A stretch of 64,000 bases of DNA, from NCBI RefSeq assembly GCF_048544455.1, contig NC_133529.1:48669901-48733900 (forward strand), in the 5' to 3' direction. The translations under genes and the position numbers were made by a program. The notes under the pieces were generated by a model that searched no databases, was not told the DNA's origin, and saw only the letters and a list, made by a program, of their open reading frames with translations. Each line of letters begins with the position of its first letter. Within the stretch, counting starts at the first letter, position 1. Shown here piece by piece: positions 23,426 to 35,481 of this stretch. Origin of the DNA: Silene latifolia (taxonomy: Eukaryota; Streptophyta; Magnoliopsida; Caryophyllales; Caryophyllaceae).

Positions 23426-24500
23426 GCAACCGCACACCCATTTCAATCTCAACCATCAGCATCAATCCAAAAAAAGCAGCCCACCCAGCTGCAAAAATTA
23501 ATCTTATACCTCTTTACTGGGGGCTTCTTCCTTAAGACGTCGCCCATTCCTTGTTTTGTCAAAATTCCCACCTTCTCAATCTAGGGGCTTCTTTTTCAAG
23601 ACGCCACCCGTCCTTTATCCTCAAACATCTTTTGAGTCTCAACTACAGTCCAAAATAAAACAGCCCATAGCCTAGTGCTCGGTTCGGACGACGACAAGGT
23701 CTTGGTTCCGCTCTCCGAATCATCATACCTCGAGAAGGGATCTCAAACAAGCAGAAAGGGGCAAAGATGTCTGGAGAAGATAATCAATTCATGTTCCCCA
23801 ACCGAGCGGACCTTCTACTCCAGGGATCTGATGCGCGTTGTCACCCTTTCTTGGCTAAGGAGTTGCGCACACATGTGCAAAGTCTGTCAGAGTCACCCCC
23901 GTGTCGTGTCGATACTGAGTTTGTATCACGTTCACGACTGCCCATTTGTCAGTCTGTCAGTATGCGTCTGTGTGAGTCAGTGTCCTAACGGTCACGTGTA
24001 TCCAATCTGTCAAATCACGGATCTACGAGTAACAAGACTCCCCTTTAAGCTTCACAACATTCGAAACTTTTATCTCCCTTCGCGTGAGACATTACATGCT
24101 AGTTGCTTATATGCTAACTGCTCACATGCTTATGTGCTTATATGCTTACATGCTAGTTGCTTTTATGCTAATTGCTCACATGCTTATGTGTGTACGTGCT
24201 TATATGCTTGCATTCAACGTATTTGTCTATGAGACTGCGGATTTGTGTGGTCACTAACCATGCAGGTAATCTTGAGAAGACAAACTCACTCCAACTGGGT
24301 ACTGGGTTCTTCCCAACAAACGGCGACCCATCAGGCCTAAGAACTTTAACCCCGCTGATTACATGGCACACGCTACCTCCCAACGAGCAGCAACTCATAT
24401 CCCCGGCGAGTCCTGATGAGTTTCTAACTCCCCAGCGAGTGTCGATTTTCAAATGGAAGTCACACAGGATATTTCCACAGTCGATCATTCGACCATAGAT
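23426..24500 (+). other. Outer element 3' region, mostly unique, with CATGCTTATGTGC repeats
   Basis: No gene is recognisable. Short degenerate repeats of TGCTTATATGCT/CACATGCTTATGTG occur at about 24095-24215. Open frames of up to 185 codons (23675-24232) have no family signature and partly read these repeats. Confidence 0.5.
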
Positions 24501-24880
24501 GGCCGGCGAGCCTTACAACGCATATGGCTGGCGAGCCTTTGTCCGCAAACAAGATATAACTCAAGGACATATCTCGAAGATGCCTCAGGTATGACTCCTT
24601 TCTATGGCTGGCGAGCCTCAAAACGCACCACCTTCAACATGGCTGGCGAGCCTTTGCCCGCAACAATTCAAGGACATATCCCGAAGATGCCTCAGGTATT
24701 ACCCCTTCCTATGGCTGGCGAGCCTTACAACGCACAAAAGCTGGCGAGCCTTTGTCCGCAGATAAGATACAGATCAAGGACCTATCCCGAAGATGCCTCG
24801 GGTACAACTCCTCCACACCGGCTGGCGAGCCTTTGCGCGCAAATGATTGAAGGACGTATCCCGAAGATGCCTCAGGTATG
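24500..24880 (+). repeat. Tandem array with GGCTGGCGAGCCTTTG units
   Basis: Repeated ATGGCTGGCGAGCCTTTG...CAAGGACATATC(C/T)CGAAGATGCCTCAGGTAT, irregular unit about 100-120 bp. The inner element inserted in this array: the last unit ends CTCAGGTATG at 24880 and continues at 44159 (GTATGATTCC...ATGGCTGGCGAGCC). This shows the two flanks were once adjacent. Confidence 0.85.
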
Positions 24881-27318
24881 TGTGGACAGCGGGCCGCCCA
24901 CGGGGGCGCTTGGTGAGAAACGGGACAAGCGTTTGCATTTTGTAAGGAGTCGCCACCAATTTTTATGGGAAATTGGAACCGTTCGAATACCTCGTGTCAT
25001 GTCAAGACACAAAGTAGTGACATGAACACTAAGCAATCGTTACCCTTAGCATTCTATGTCTAGAATGACTCTCGTGGATGCCAATGAACACGGGTGCTCA
25101 CGGAGATCTGGAGTAAGGGGTGAGGGTACGTATTAGGAAGCTCTTATGATCGAACACCTAATCCCGCCCGCCTCGATAGCGGCCTCTACTAATGATTAGG
25201 GAAGTTATTCGTACTTGATATATCGTCGGTTAAATGCATGCAATGCAACATCCAAGTTTTGATCCTAGCATGTGAGAATTTAACTAAGTCGGTTGACACG
25301 TAATTAGCATACAATTGGGGTCGAAGTAGGAATTTAATGCTCATTTACATGTGAAAACATACAAGTAATAAAAGAAATACAATAATTATGAATACAATAA
25401 TGAAAATTACATTAATTACAACGGGATAGGCGATTTATGTCGAAAATACCTTTAAAACGGATAATTTGGGAAAAAGGCAATAAAAGAAAGGATAAAATTA
25501 ATGAAATAAACGAACGAAATAGGAAGTGATATTACGGATATTAGTTAATTAATACGTAAACTAATTAAACTAGGTCAAGGCAGAAAAGGAGTTGGGGACA
25601 ACTAACTCATCAGAACAAAGCAGCAGGCGCGCCCTCGGAAGAGGCGCGCAGATCGCGCCCTCGGAAGAGGCGCAGAGCCGCGCTGCGTCTGTTCCAAGGG
25701 TGAGTTCTGGCTGTGAAGCCGGAACTGCAAATCGTTAATGTTAATTGTTAATTAATGGATTGATTATGATACTTGGCTCGGATGAAAGTGATTTAACAGA
25801 TTATTTAACACATGAATAAGTCATAAAAATAGTAAAACATGAATGAGACGATGCAAACGGATTAATTACATGAAGGAGCGATGTTAATGAATGAGTCCTC
25901 TATTGAAATCAATTAACTAGGTTAGATATGGCGATATATGACGAATATACAATGAATATATGAATAAACAGATGAAAACTATATCAAAGACGAATTCCAG
26001 AAACTCAATATGAACAAATTGAATCTCTACAACCCGGAATTGAATTTAATGACGAAAACCCGCAAATATGAATTATAAGGGATTTAAGTCGGAACAATGA
26101 TGAATTAAAGCATGTTAATGAATGATAATTAAAATATACATGTGAAATTAAACTATCATGTGAACGAATTAAAGACAAACATAAGAAATAAATAAGAAAG
26201 ACGAATTACAGAGGACGAAGAAGAAGAAAAGAAGCAGGAACTGCGGCAGCCTCACGAAGAGGCGCAGCAGGAACTGCGCTCCTTCGAAGAGGCGCAGCAG
26301 TTGCTGCGTCTTTTCTCGACGTCATCTCACGGAAATCCAAAGCGGGTTTTAAAGCACGGTTTTAGAAATCGGTTTTAACGGTGTTTTCGACATAAATCTT
26401 ACAATGGTGATACGAAAAGTAAAATACAATAAATAAAAGAGAGATTTACACCCTCAGACTTACATGTTGACGGAACGAGATGAACTAAGAAAATCGATTA
26501 GTGAATGCTCGACGCGAATGCAAAGAGAGTGCCCTCGTAAGAGGAAAACGATTGATTAATTAAGGTTGATTGAGTGTAGTTGGTCAAATTGGTCGGTCAT
26601 GCAACGGAGAGGTTGGTACCCGGAAAGATCCGATCTTACGTGGTCGGAAGTCCAAGCACGTAGGCGCCAATTAGTAAGAACGAAGTCTAGAATGCAAAGG
26701 GAGAAGAGAAGGGCGGACACTCGCGTGAGAAATATGAGGAACGAAAGCTCCTATTTATACTAATCACGTGAAGGAATAGGGTTTCGGAGACTCTTTGGAA
26801 GTGAATCTCGGAAAGATATAAAAAAGATACGTAAATCATGTAAAGAAGGGCCTGGGAAGAGGCGCAGCAGCCACTGCGTCCCTTGGAAAGAGGCGCGGCG
26901 CCTGCGTCTTGCGTCATTCCCGAGGAGGTTTCCTCGCTCGAAGAAAGATTTCCGCGTTTGAGTTTTGGTAGGACGGGAATAATTCGATTATCTTATGAAT
27001 ATTACGGGATATTATTTGCCAAAAGATAAAATTTATGAAATATGGAATAGAAATATCCGGAACATTCCGGAACATTCTGACTCGGGATTTAACAAACTAT
27101 CGAGAAAATAGAGACGGTTTTTGACCGGACTCCGAATGTACTCTAATTCGCCAAAACGACCGTATCGGGACGTAGATGACAACTAAGAGGTTGACATTAA
27201 TATTTGAGCAATCACTTGACGATAATCTCACGAACTGTCACAAATCGTTCCGCGAATCAAACATGCGGCCCAATCATCACTGGGTGGTTTGCGGGAGGTG
27301 CGTAAACGAGGTATCTCT
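24881..27318 (-). repeat. 3' LTR of inner Tat element
   Basis: About 2,438 bp. The plus-strand left edge is TGTGGACAGCGGG. The inner edge near 27318 is worn (GAGGTATCT then CTGAGCCCCC, where TACA is expected). It carries three GC-rich blocks (25620-25690, 26230-26320, 26845-26910) and a TATA box at 26752-26759. It is nearly identical to 41746-44158 except at CAG/CTG-containing words. Confidence 0.9.
26752..26759 (-). promoter_or_regulatory. TATA box of inner element LTR (3' copy)
   Basis: The minus strand reads GATTAGTATAAATAGGAGC, preceded by CACGT. The same string is in the 5' LTR (TATA 43594-43601), and nearly the same string drives the antisense gene at 32173. Confidence 0.7.
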
Positions 27319-27333
27319 GAGCCCCCACTTTGA
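27319..27333 (-). other. Polypurine tract of inner element
   Basis: The minus strand reads CAAAGTGGGGGCTC, the same as the outer element's tract at about 44425-44438. Confidence 0.8.
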
Positions 27334-28215
27334 CCGAGGCTTGGACAAGGCGAAAGTCAAGGTATAGCCATCAGGTCAATCGAAGATTACAACCTGACGA
27401 CTATGGCGACGCGAGGCGGCTCGAGGGGTCTGAGCCAAGGACCTATCGTCGGGAACATTTTAGAGTCTGTCGACCATCGGGGAGGGTCGTTTAAAGTCCA
27501 TTAGACTACGTAAGGAAGCTTGCCAGCCATAAGGAGAGATCATACCTGAGACTTAATCGAACTTCGCGGGGAAACAAGAAATATTGAAAGCAGCAGAACG
27601 TCGGTAGAAACTGCTGAGAGAATCCGCTTGCGTCGGTCTCAAACGAACACTGGCGAAACTTGAGGTTGAATCTGCTTGCGTCGGTCTCAAACAAACTCTT
27701 GCTGGGAAAATATTTTGACGACTAGGAACATCTTGATCGTCATGGAAGGAATCTTGAGTGAGCAGTACTGCAAAATACTACTGCGCCGGACATAATGATC
27801 TGAGCAATACTGCAAAATACTGCTGCGCGGGATAAAATGATCTTGGAAAATACTTCAAAATACTGTCGCGCGGGATAAAATGCGGGCCGGAACGAAAGAA
27901 AATCGTCGAAACGGACCAAAAGAATATAATAGCGTTGAAGAAGAGGCGCACCAAAGATGGGCCCACAAATAACGAACTCATAACGAATTTTTGAAAATTC
28001 GTATGGAGGGAACACAAGGAAGAGGCGCAGCAAGAGCTGCGTCTCTTGGAAGAGGCGCAGCGCCTGCTGCGTCTTTTCCCCAATTTGGCTATTTCTGCGT
28101 AAAAACGCGAACTCAGAAGGATTGTATTTCATTATTTCGAAACACATTTCCTTCAATTTCTCTCTCAAATCTTCACCATTTCCGTCGAGGTTTGATTCAA
28201 AAGCTTGCTTTAAAC
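27334..28215 (-). other. Inner element pre-PPT region and leader of antisense gene
   Basis: The first 200 bp next to the PPT match, on the minus strand, the outer element's pre-PPT region (about 44195-44425), e.g. GTAGTCTAATGGACTTTAAA and GTTGTAATCTTCGATTGACC. Near 27600-27860 there are local repeats (GAATC(C/T)GCTTGCGTCGGTCTC; AATACT(G/T)CAAAATACTG). GC-rich palindromic words are at 28018-28075, followed by T/C-rich sequence that could be the 5' UTR of the plus-strand gene at 28216. No other gene seen. Confidence 0.6.
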
Positions 28216-31200
28216 ATGACTAATCAAGGTATGTGTCTTAATCTTGCATTAATCATTTACATTTGTCGAATTTTGAGCCACGAGAATTAGGGTTTTCGAC
28301 CCTTTTGATCGAAAATTTGGGGCTTTTCCCCCAAATGGATTTGCTTTGCCAAATTGATGCTAGAAATGGATAGTAGGCAATGTTAGGAACATAACCATGT
28401 ATTTGCTTTGAATTTTCATCGAGTTTTGAGCCCTTGAGCGAATTTTGAGCGGTTTAAGTTTCACAAACCGAACCGTAAATTGCTTCGAAAATAGCCTTAG
28501 GATTGCCCATTGGCGATGAAATTTGATATTTGGGATCCTTGGATGATGGGTAAACTTCCTGCCATCTCGAAATTTTGGTTTGTGACAACTTTTTCAGGGC
28601 ACCTTTCTAGGGCATAATCGTCGTTATAACGAAATGCTGCCGAATTTTCGGCTTGAACCCGGAACTAGGCTTTGATTTGGGCTTAACTTGACCCAATTTA
28701 TCACATGAGTGATCGGGTTGGCGGGAATATGGCCAAAGATGGCCAGGAAAGGACAGTTTTCAGGGCTCTGGAGGCTCGAAAACTCCTTAACAAAGGCTTG
28801 TCGTCATGTGACGCGGCCTAAATTTACTTTAATGTTGCAGGTGATGAGGCTTCTACTTCTGGGAGGACTCCCATGGAGATAGACGTCGTTACGGTTGAGG
28901 AGGCTTTGGAGCAGGTCTTCACCGATGCGGTGACGGCCACTGGAGACGAGGCTCACGAGGAGGAGGCCGTCGAGGAGGAGGAGAAGGCCCCGAGACGGGC
29001 CAACGTCAGGCGAGGAGGTCGTCAGCTGAGGGGAGCTCCCGCGTGGGCTGAGACCTGGGAGAGTAGGCACCTCGTGTGGGCTGCAGAGGGTCACCTGTCC
29101 TACAGGACGGTGAAGAGCTTGGTAAATAAGAATTCACTACTCATTGCCTATTCTCTTTCATTCTTTTTGTCCAAACTTCTTGCAAATTTCCTTCAAAACT
29201 AAAGATAGCTTTGTTTCAAATCATAATAGGAGGCCGGGAACATCAGGTCGTTCTCGGGTTACACGACAGCGATGGAGCACTACGAGCGGCGTCGGCGGAG
29301 GAGAGGGCCATGATCGAGCGTGGAGCGTTTGGTCCTCTGGTTGGTCCGGAGGGATATCGTGAAGAGGAAGTTGCGGGCTAACCTTAGTCCGGGTCCGCGC
29401 TTTCTTGGATCGATCACGGGATACGACTTCCACGTTTCACCGCCTTTCGGTGAGGTGGGAGTTACTCCGGAGGATTACGGCATGATTTGCAGTCCGCCGT
29501 GTGGGACCGAGGAGATGGTGTGGCGGAGGCGCTATGAGGGCGGATTCGGCCGAGGCGAGGAGATTGATCGTCTGGAACTTGTCGCCGAAGGCTGTTGCGA
29601 TCTGCGGGCTTGGTACCCGCACCTACGTTCGAGACTACTTCGCGGGGAAGACCGCCGGTGACGATTGATGGGAGGGAGACGGCTCCTCCTCCTGTCTGGT
29701 GACCGAGGAGGGCTCGCCCGTGGCTTTGGTGGTTCTTGTCTTCGATTTACCTCGGAGACAAGGGCGAGAGGCTATCGACGAAGCTTCTTCCCTTTCTTTC
29801 GACCCGAGTTCCCTAGGGCGCCGGGACTGGGTCACTCTTTTGGTTTGCGGTCCTCATCCGCTTCATGAGGGCCATGGTTCGTCAGGAGTTGATGGAGAAG
29901 GGGACTTCTCCGGCGCCGTCGGACCCGGACTACTGTTGGAGGTATGAACCTTCCTTTAGACCAAAGTAAATTCTTTTCGTTGTTGAATCACGAAAGATCG
30001 TCATTGATTATTCTGTTTTACAGGCATGGGTGTACTCTTACTTCCCGAGTCTCACGCCGAAGAGGACAGAGCCGCTGGAGAAGGCCTATCCCGTGGTGAG
30101 GGATTGGGTGATGTGCCGGACGAAGAGCAAGCGCTCTTCTCACAATGTCTACCGGCGGGACGTGAACGCCCTTCAGCTGAGCAGCGTGAGTATCCCACTC
30201 GTATTTATATTTCTTGTACTTTGCTTCCACTTGATCATAGGAATGATCTTTGCCTTAACTTGTCGCAGTGGGTGCCCAGACCTTGGGCGGAGTACGCTGG
30301 AGCGCCTCCTTTTGTCGCTGAGGTCCTTCGACCTAGGAGCCCGAGTCGGCTGCCTTTGTTGTGGACGTCGATGGGTCTGTGTGGTATCCGGGCGAGCGTT
30401 TGGCTCGTCGGTGCTCTCGGGGCGCGTTGACGGTTCCGTCGATCCTCCGAGGACGATGTTCGGGGAGCCTTCGAGGCCGAGAGGGAGGCGGACTTGGCTG
30501 GTGCCGTGGCGACGACCTTCTTCTCCTTCCCGGCGAGGACTACTCAGCGTTCCTTTACGGGAGGTTGGCGTACTGGCCAGTAGTGGTGAGTATCCTTTAC
30601 TTTTCTTGATTTGATTTTGAGAATTACGATGAAAGATCATCGACAAATGAGAGCCATTTGTCTTTTCAGGAGGTTGAGGCGGCGGGCATCGAGCCCCCAG
30701 TGTACCCCGAGACTCTTGAGTACACTGACGCGACTGGGAGGACGACGATCTCCGAGTTGCGTGACTTTGACGTAGCTGTGACGGATGCTGGCCTAGACGA
30801 TTGGCAGCATTTGATTCGGAGGGTGAGCCTCCAGCTTATATACCTTTCGTGTAAGAACACATTCGATTGAACTTGTTCACTTTACTGAGACTTTCCTTTG
30901 AAATGCAGGTCGCGCCATCTCGGTTCGTGGCACTATGGAGGGTGGCCAACCGGCTACGAGCTACCGCCATCGAGGCACTCGTCGGTGGTCGAGGTCATCA
31001 GGTATGAACCTCATTTGATTTCTTTTGATTTTTTTTGGTTTTCAGTTTTGTTTGAGTTGATTGACATGAGCCAATTTATTTCGTCTCAGCAGGTCGTGAG
31101 TGGAGCGAGAGTTGATTGATCTCGGGAGAAGACAGCTCGCCTGTCGAGGGAGCTCGAGTTTCGGGATGCCGAGATTGCTGCTCTTATGGCGAGGGTTGCT

Positions 31201-31224
31201 GAGTTGGAGGGTGCCCAGCAGTAG
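28216..31224 (+). pseudogene. Plant-mobile-domain-like gene, antisense in the inner element
   Basis: Likely exons: 28216-28228 (MTNQ), 28841-29121 (acidic EEEE tract, then SYRTVKSL), 29230 to about 29940, about 30025-30185, 30269-30585, 30670-30822, 30909-31001 and 31093-31224. Each intron has GT...AG ends, e.g. GTATGT at 28229 and TTGCAG before 28841. Recognisable pieces are PPFGEVGVTPEDYGMI, LRAWYPHLRS, WVYSYFPSLTP and WYPGERLARRC, and the C-terminal coiled coil ends ELEGAQQ. Together they match the plant mobile domain / aminotransferase-like family (PF10536 type). Exon 3 has at least two frameshifts (one frame stops after AMEHYERRRRRRGP), so it is broken. It runs opposite to the retrotransposon genes. 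Biochemical function unknown. Confidence 0.7.
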
Positions 31225-32064
31225 TTCTGCGTAGTTTTGTAGACTTGTACATTTGATTTTGAATGTTTTTGGACTTGGTTTGGGGCGCAAGCCCCCAGTT
31301 TGCCTGGACTTTGGACTTGATTCGGGGCGCAATCCCCCAGTTTGCTTGTACATTTGTATATATGATGGCCTGAGTGTCTTTGCTGCTGGGTTGTGTTGCT
31401 TGTACCTGCAGGTTAGTTCTTGAACAGGTTTGGTAGACAACGGTTTACGCCGTCATGCTGCCGAAATTTACATAGAAATCACGCAAAACATACATTTTAT
31501 ACACATGTGGTCTTAATTAGCGCAAAAATGAGACTCAAAAGGTCAAAAAATGCAAAAATGCAAAAATGCAAAAATTTTGTCGGAAATGACCGGACGGTAG
31601 GGAGGGTTACCCCCTAAAAAAAGAAAAAAAGAGAAATCTGTAAGTGTAGAAGTGAAAATGTTGAAATTTGTTAAAAAATGAAAATAAAAGAAAATTATTT
31701 CCTAAAAAAACGAAATTAAAATGAAATTTATTTCCTAAGAATAAATAAATGAATTAGAATAATAATAAAAAGAAGAAATAAGTGCGATGAAAATGGCGAA
31801 GGTGTCGACGTCGCCTCGAAATGCGTGCCCGCGAATTTAGGAAACTTGAAACATGGTAAACTGCTCGTATTTACCAAAATAAAATCCCGTAGGAATAGGA
31901 ATTTATTCGTTATAGAATTAGGAAAGATCCAAACGCGGAAATCGCAGAAAGTGAGTCTGGGGAAGAGGCGCAGCATGAGCTGCGTCCCTTTGAATAGGCG
32001 CAGCAGGAGCTGCGCCTGTTCCCAAGCTTGTCTCTTCTGGCGGATTTTTGGAAACAGCGATTAG
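31225..32064 (+). other. Spacer between the two antisense genes
   Basis: The first 170 bp look like a 3' UTR, with a duplicated phrase GGGGCGCAA(G/T)CCCCCAGTTTGC (about 31282 and 31324). An A-rich stretch follows (31500-31800). GC-rich palindromic words GAAGAGGCGCAGCATGAGCTGCGTC and AGGCGCAGCAGGAGCTGCGCC lie at 31963-32018, about 50-100 bp before the TATA box. No gene seen. Confidence 0.5.
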
Positions 32065-32072
32065 TATAAATA
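32065..32072 (+). promoter_or_regulatory. TATA box of the 32173 antisense gene
   Basis: TATAAATA lies 100 bp before the ATG, inside GATTAGTATAAATAGAAGC. This differs by one base from the LTR promoter string GATTAGTATAAATAGGAGC. The leader that follows is T/C-rich and then A-rich, as in plant 5' UTRs. Confidence 0.7.
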
Positions 32073-32172
32073 GAAGCGTCGACGAAGCTTTAAATCATAT
32101 AATTCTTTCGTCTCTTCTCCGTTAATCTACATAAAAACTCCCAAAATAAATTTTCAAGAGAAAATTGTCATC

Positions 32173-32814
32173 ATGAATACTTTGGAGATCCGCTTGAAGG
32201 AATGGACTAATGAATTCTCGAATATCGAGAAGCACGACATGGGTGCTCATAACCTTGGGTCTCTATTGAGTTTGAAACTCATTAAGGTTGTAAAACCGTT
32301 CTTGGATGCTTGCCTTGACTATTGGGACCCGAATTATCATGTTTTCGCTTTCCCAGGTGGTGATATTTGTCCTTTTCCGGAAGAAATAGCTGCTATTGGT
32401 GGGTGGGACCCCGAGCATTTACCCGCCATTCCTTCCACTTCACAAGGGTATAAGACCAAATTCAGAGACTTGCTTGGATTGACTAGACTCGAGGTGGATC
32501 GCTTAGTTACCCCGAAAGGCGTGAGAATGCTGGACTTTGTAGACCGATTCATCAACAGGGCTGACCCCACTGTCTCTTATGTTGCTAGGAGGAGAGCATT
32601 TGGCTTTTGTTTGCTGCATATGTATGTCTTCCATGGACACGTTGATGAAGATTTGCGAGGTGATCCCCGTCTTTTGGGTCTTATCGAGCAAATGGGGCTG
32701 CGCAGGAGCCCAGCCTGTTTGTGCTTAGGGGAGATTATCTTGGGTTTGGATAATAGGAAATCCAACCGCGATCTTCCACTTTTGGGGAGTCCCGTCATCT
32801 TACAGGTAAAAGAC

Positions 32815-32875
<61 letters not shown>

Positions 32876-33676
32876 CGGGTGTCTAATACCTGCTTTTGGT
32901 AGGTTTGGCTTATGGAACGGCTCCGACTGCTCGAGCCCCCAGTTCATGCACTTTCCTATCATTCCCGTATGATTGCGATGAGGACGCGGTTGTACATGGT
33001 GGACTTCACCCGGGTTTGTGACTATTGGAAGAACAAGCTGAAGAGTGATGATGGCCCGTTGATTAGGTGGGTCGTACCGTGGTGGCACCTCAAGTCTGTC
33101 ACTGGAGTGTCTTCTTTGGATCCCACTAGGTCCGTGCGCATTCCGGGATTGGAGTTCATGGTGTGCATCTTTCCGGAGAGATTGATGAGGCAAGTTGGGT
33201 TGAAGCAGACTATCCCGAGGCTTGATACCGTTCCGCAGATTGCTGTAGCGCTTACCACCGAGAGCCGAAGAGAGTGGGCTATCAAATGGGCCCAAAGGAA
33301 CATGTGGTTCTTGAGCTTCTCCGCCAATGCTTTGTGGGTGTCGGATTCCTATCTGGGGTGGAGAAAGGCTGCAACTTCGGAAGAACGCGAAAGACTGAGG
33401 AAACGCGAGCTTGTTGACTACAAGGTGCGCGAGGGAGAGAAAGAGAAGGAGAAGCATCTGACAGAAGGAGAAGAAGAAGCTGGATTTCAGGTCATTCATC
33501 CTTGAAGAAATCAAAGACTACTCTGTTGCGGAAATGGTGGTTGGGAAGAATGGAAGAGTCGGGCCTCGAAAAGACCGTTGGTGATTAGGTGCGAAGTGGT
33601 GCAAGAGCGCCCGGCTCGAGGTCGTGACAAGAAGTATGACAAGAATGACAAGGGCAAGGGGAAGATGGAGGAATAG
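32173..33676 (+). pseudogene. DUF7745/PMD-like gene, antisense in the inner element
   Basis: Exon 1, 32173-32805 (211 codons), starts MNTLEIRLKEW and contains LDYWDPNYHVFAF and CPFPEEIAAIGG, the type of N-terminal domain seen in plant DUF7745/plant-mobile-domain proteins. The intron 32806-32902 (GTAAAAG...GGTAG) contains 59 consecutive T's. Exon 2 starts at 32903 in phase 0 (VWLMERLRLLEPP) and is open to a stop at 33505. A frameshift near 33490 leads to FILEEIKDYSVAEM, and another reaches a lysine-rich tail KYDKNDKGKGKMEE ending at 33676. The main 411-codon frame is otherwise intact, better kept than any pol segment. It has its own TATA box and GC-rich upstream words. Catalytic activity is not evident; family assignment is from pattern memory. 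Confidence 0.72.
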
Positions 33677-34217
33677 CCCGAGTCCTTATTTATTATTTGA
33701 TTATTATTATTATTGTTGTAATAAAAAGGAGGGATTTTTAGAATCCTAGCCTGTTCTATTTTTATTATGTAGCGTACTATTATTATTTAGAATTTGAATG
33801 GAATAAAAAAGGTTGAATGGTTAAGAAACCGCCGTGATTTTCTTTTATTATTCTAGTCGAATTTCAAATGCAATGCAAATGTCCTTCTATTTACATTTTA
33901 GGTATATTGGGTTGAATCCGGTGAAGGATTGCCTACGTATTCACTTAAAAAGCGAAATCAAACCCTTGCGCGTAGTTCGAGTAAATGTAAAAGAATAATT
34001 GTTCGAAGCAAGAGCTTGTAATGAACATAGAAAATAAGCATGAGCTTTGCTTGTTCTCAAGGTGCGAATTTAGTTTATTTGATGATATGAGGATGACAAT
34101 CTTGTCAAAATGCAAGAGCATAGTGACAATTAGCTAATTTCAGCTTGGCCAGGGGCCGTTTATTTAGTGCCACAAGAGCGACACATGGGTTTACGCGAGG
34201 CGCGTTTTTGTCCTATT
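33677..34217 (-). other. Spacer downstream of integrase with a CGTAGGCA block
   Basis: On the minus strand about 33935-33985 reads GAACTACGCGCAAGGGTTTG...GAATACGTAGGCA, matching the triplicated block of the outer element. The rest is A/T-rich without a gene. It is also the shared 3' flank of the antisense gene and of integrase, whose transcripts converge here. Confidence 0.6.
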
Positions 34218-35409
34218 CTAGGCATAGTATCGTTTCAGTTGGTCAAGGTTTGTGGGGTTTGAAAACTCATTCCCATCTAGGTCTGTGATCTTAACCGCAC
34301 CCCCTGGAAGTATGGATTTGACTAGGTATGGTCCGGCCCAATTTGGTTTGAATTTTCCCCTTGGGTCGACAGGTAAAAGAGCTCTAACCGATTTGAGTAC
34401 TAAGTCTCCTTCTTTGATGTTTCTTGGCCTAACTCTTTTGTTGAAAGCTCGTTTGATACGTGGTTGATATGTTTGGACATTATGTAAGGCGCGTAGCCTA
34501 CGTTCATCCAGGAGGATGAGTTCTTCATATCTATCCCTCTTCCAATCGGCTTCAGGGATTTGGCTTTCGAGTAGAATACGCAAGGATGGTATTTCTAGCT
34601 CGACTGGTTGTACAGCTTCCATGCCGTAGGTCAAATAGAAAGGCGTAGCCCGGTGGCCGTCTAAGCGATGTACGATATCCCCATAAAGCAAAGGGTATCT
34701 TGCTTGGCCAATCTCTGTAGTTGTCGGTCATTTTCTTGAGAATTGTGACAACGTTCTTGTTTGCCGCCTCTACCGCGCCGTTAGTACGTGGTCCGTAGGG
34801 CGAAGAGTGGTGATGCTTAATCTTATATTTGGCTAGCAATTGCTCGGTTTCGGCTTGGAAGTGTGACCCATTATCGCTGATGATCTCATGTGGGCAACCA
34901 TATCGACAGATGATGTTGTTTTGTATGAATTTTGCCACATTTTTAGCCGTAAGAGCGGTGTAGGAAGCCGCTTCTACCCACTTGGTGAAATAGTCAATTG
35001 CTACTAGAATGAAACAGGTGACCTCTGTTAAATTTGGGGTTATCTTCCGATTATGTCAATTCCCCATGCGGAAAATGGCCAAGGAGATGTCATCGTGTAT
35101 AGCAACGAAGGAGGGACATGTTGTACATTCCTGAAGATTTGGCAATTGTGGCAATGTCTCACGTATTTGATGCAATCGATTCCATGGTGGTCAATAATAC
35201 CCTAAGCGTGTGATTTTCTTTGCCATCATGGGCCCACTCATGTGAGGACCGCATTCTCCGTCGTGGACTTCTTCCATCACCTTTCGTGCTTGTGAATGAT
35301 CAAGGCAACGTAGGACTACACCAAGAGGTGTTCTTTTGTATAACTCTCCTTGCATCAGGATGTATTGGGAAGCTAATAGGCGTATAGCACGTTGTCCCCT
35401 TTTGTCCAT
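34218..35409 (-). pseudogene. Integrase of inner Tat element
   Basis: The minus strand shows an N-terminal zinc-binding-type segment (HDGECGPHMSGPMMAKKITRLGYY region, 35191-35290). The first catalytic Asp is in a GIDIIG motif near 35055, the second in SDNGSHF near 34870, and Glu in NGAVEAANKN near 34760. The C-terminal part with GDLVLKSVRA and NWAGPYLVK ends QLKRYYA at 34218. It is split over three frames (35191-35409; 34552-34938; 34218-34691), with no open frame between 34938 and 35191. It would integrate cDNA; it is inactive here. Confidence 0.9.
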
Positions 35410-35481
35410 ATCCGGTGGATAGGTACCATTAAGCTTGAAATTCGGGATCGCTTGGAACCGGGGTTCTGTGCGATTTCTTCT

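Noticed and set aside
23675..24232. 185-codon frame in the outer element's 3' region
   Set aside because: Partly reads CATGCTTATGTGC repeats; no family signature, no promoter or splice context.
32795..33514. 239-codon minus-strand frame with a poly-lysine run
   Set aside because: Antisense reading of the poly-T intron and of the plus-strand gene, which has better splice sites and homology.
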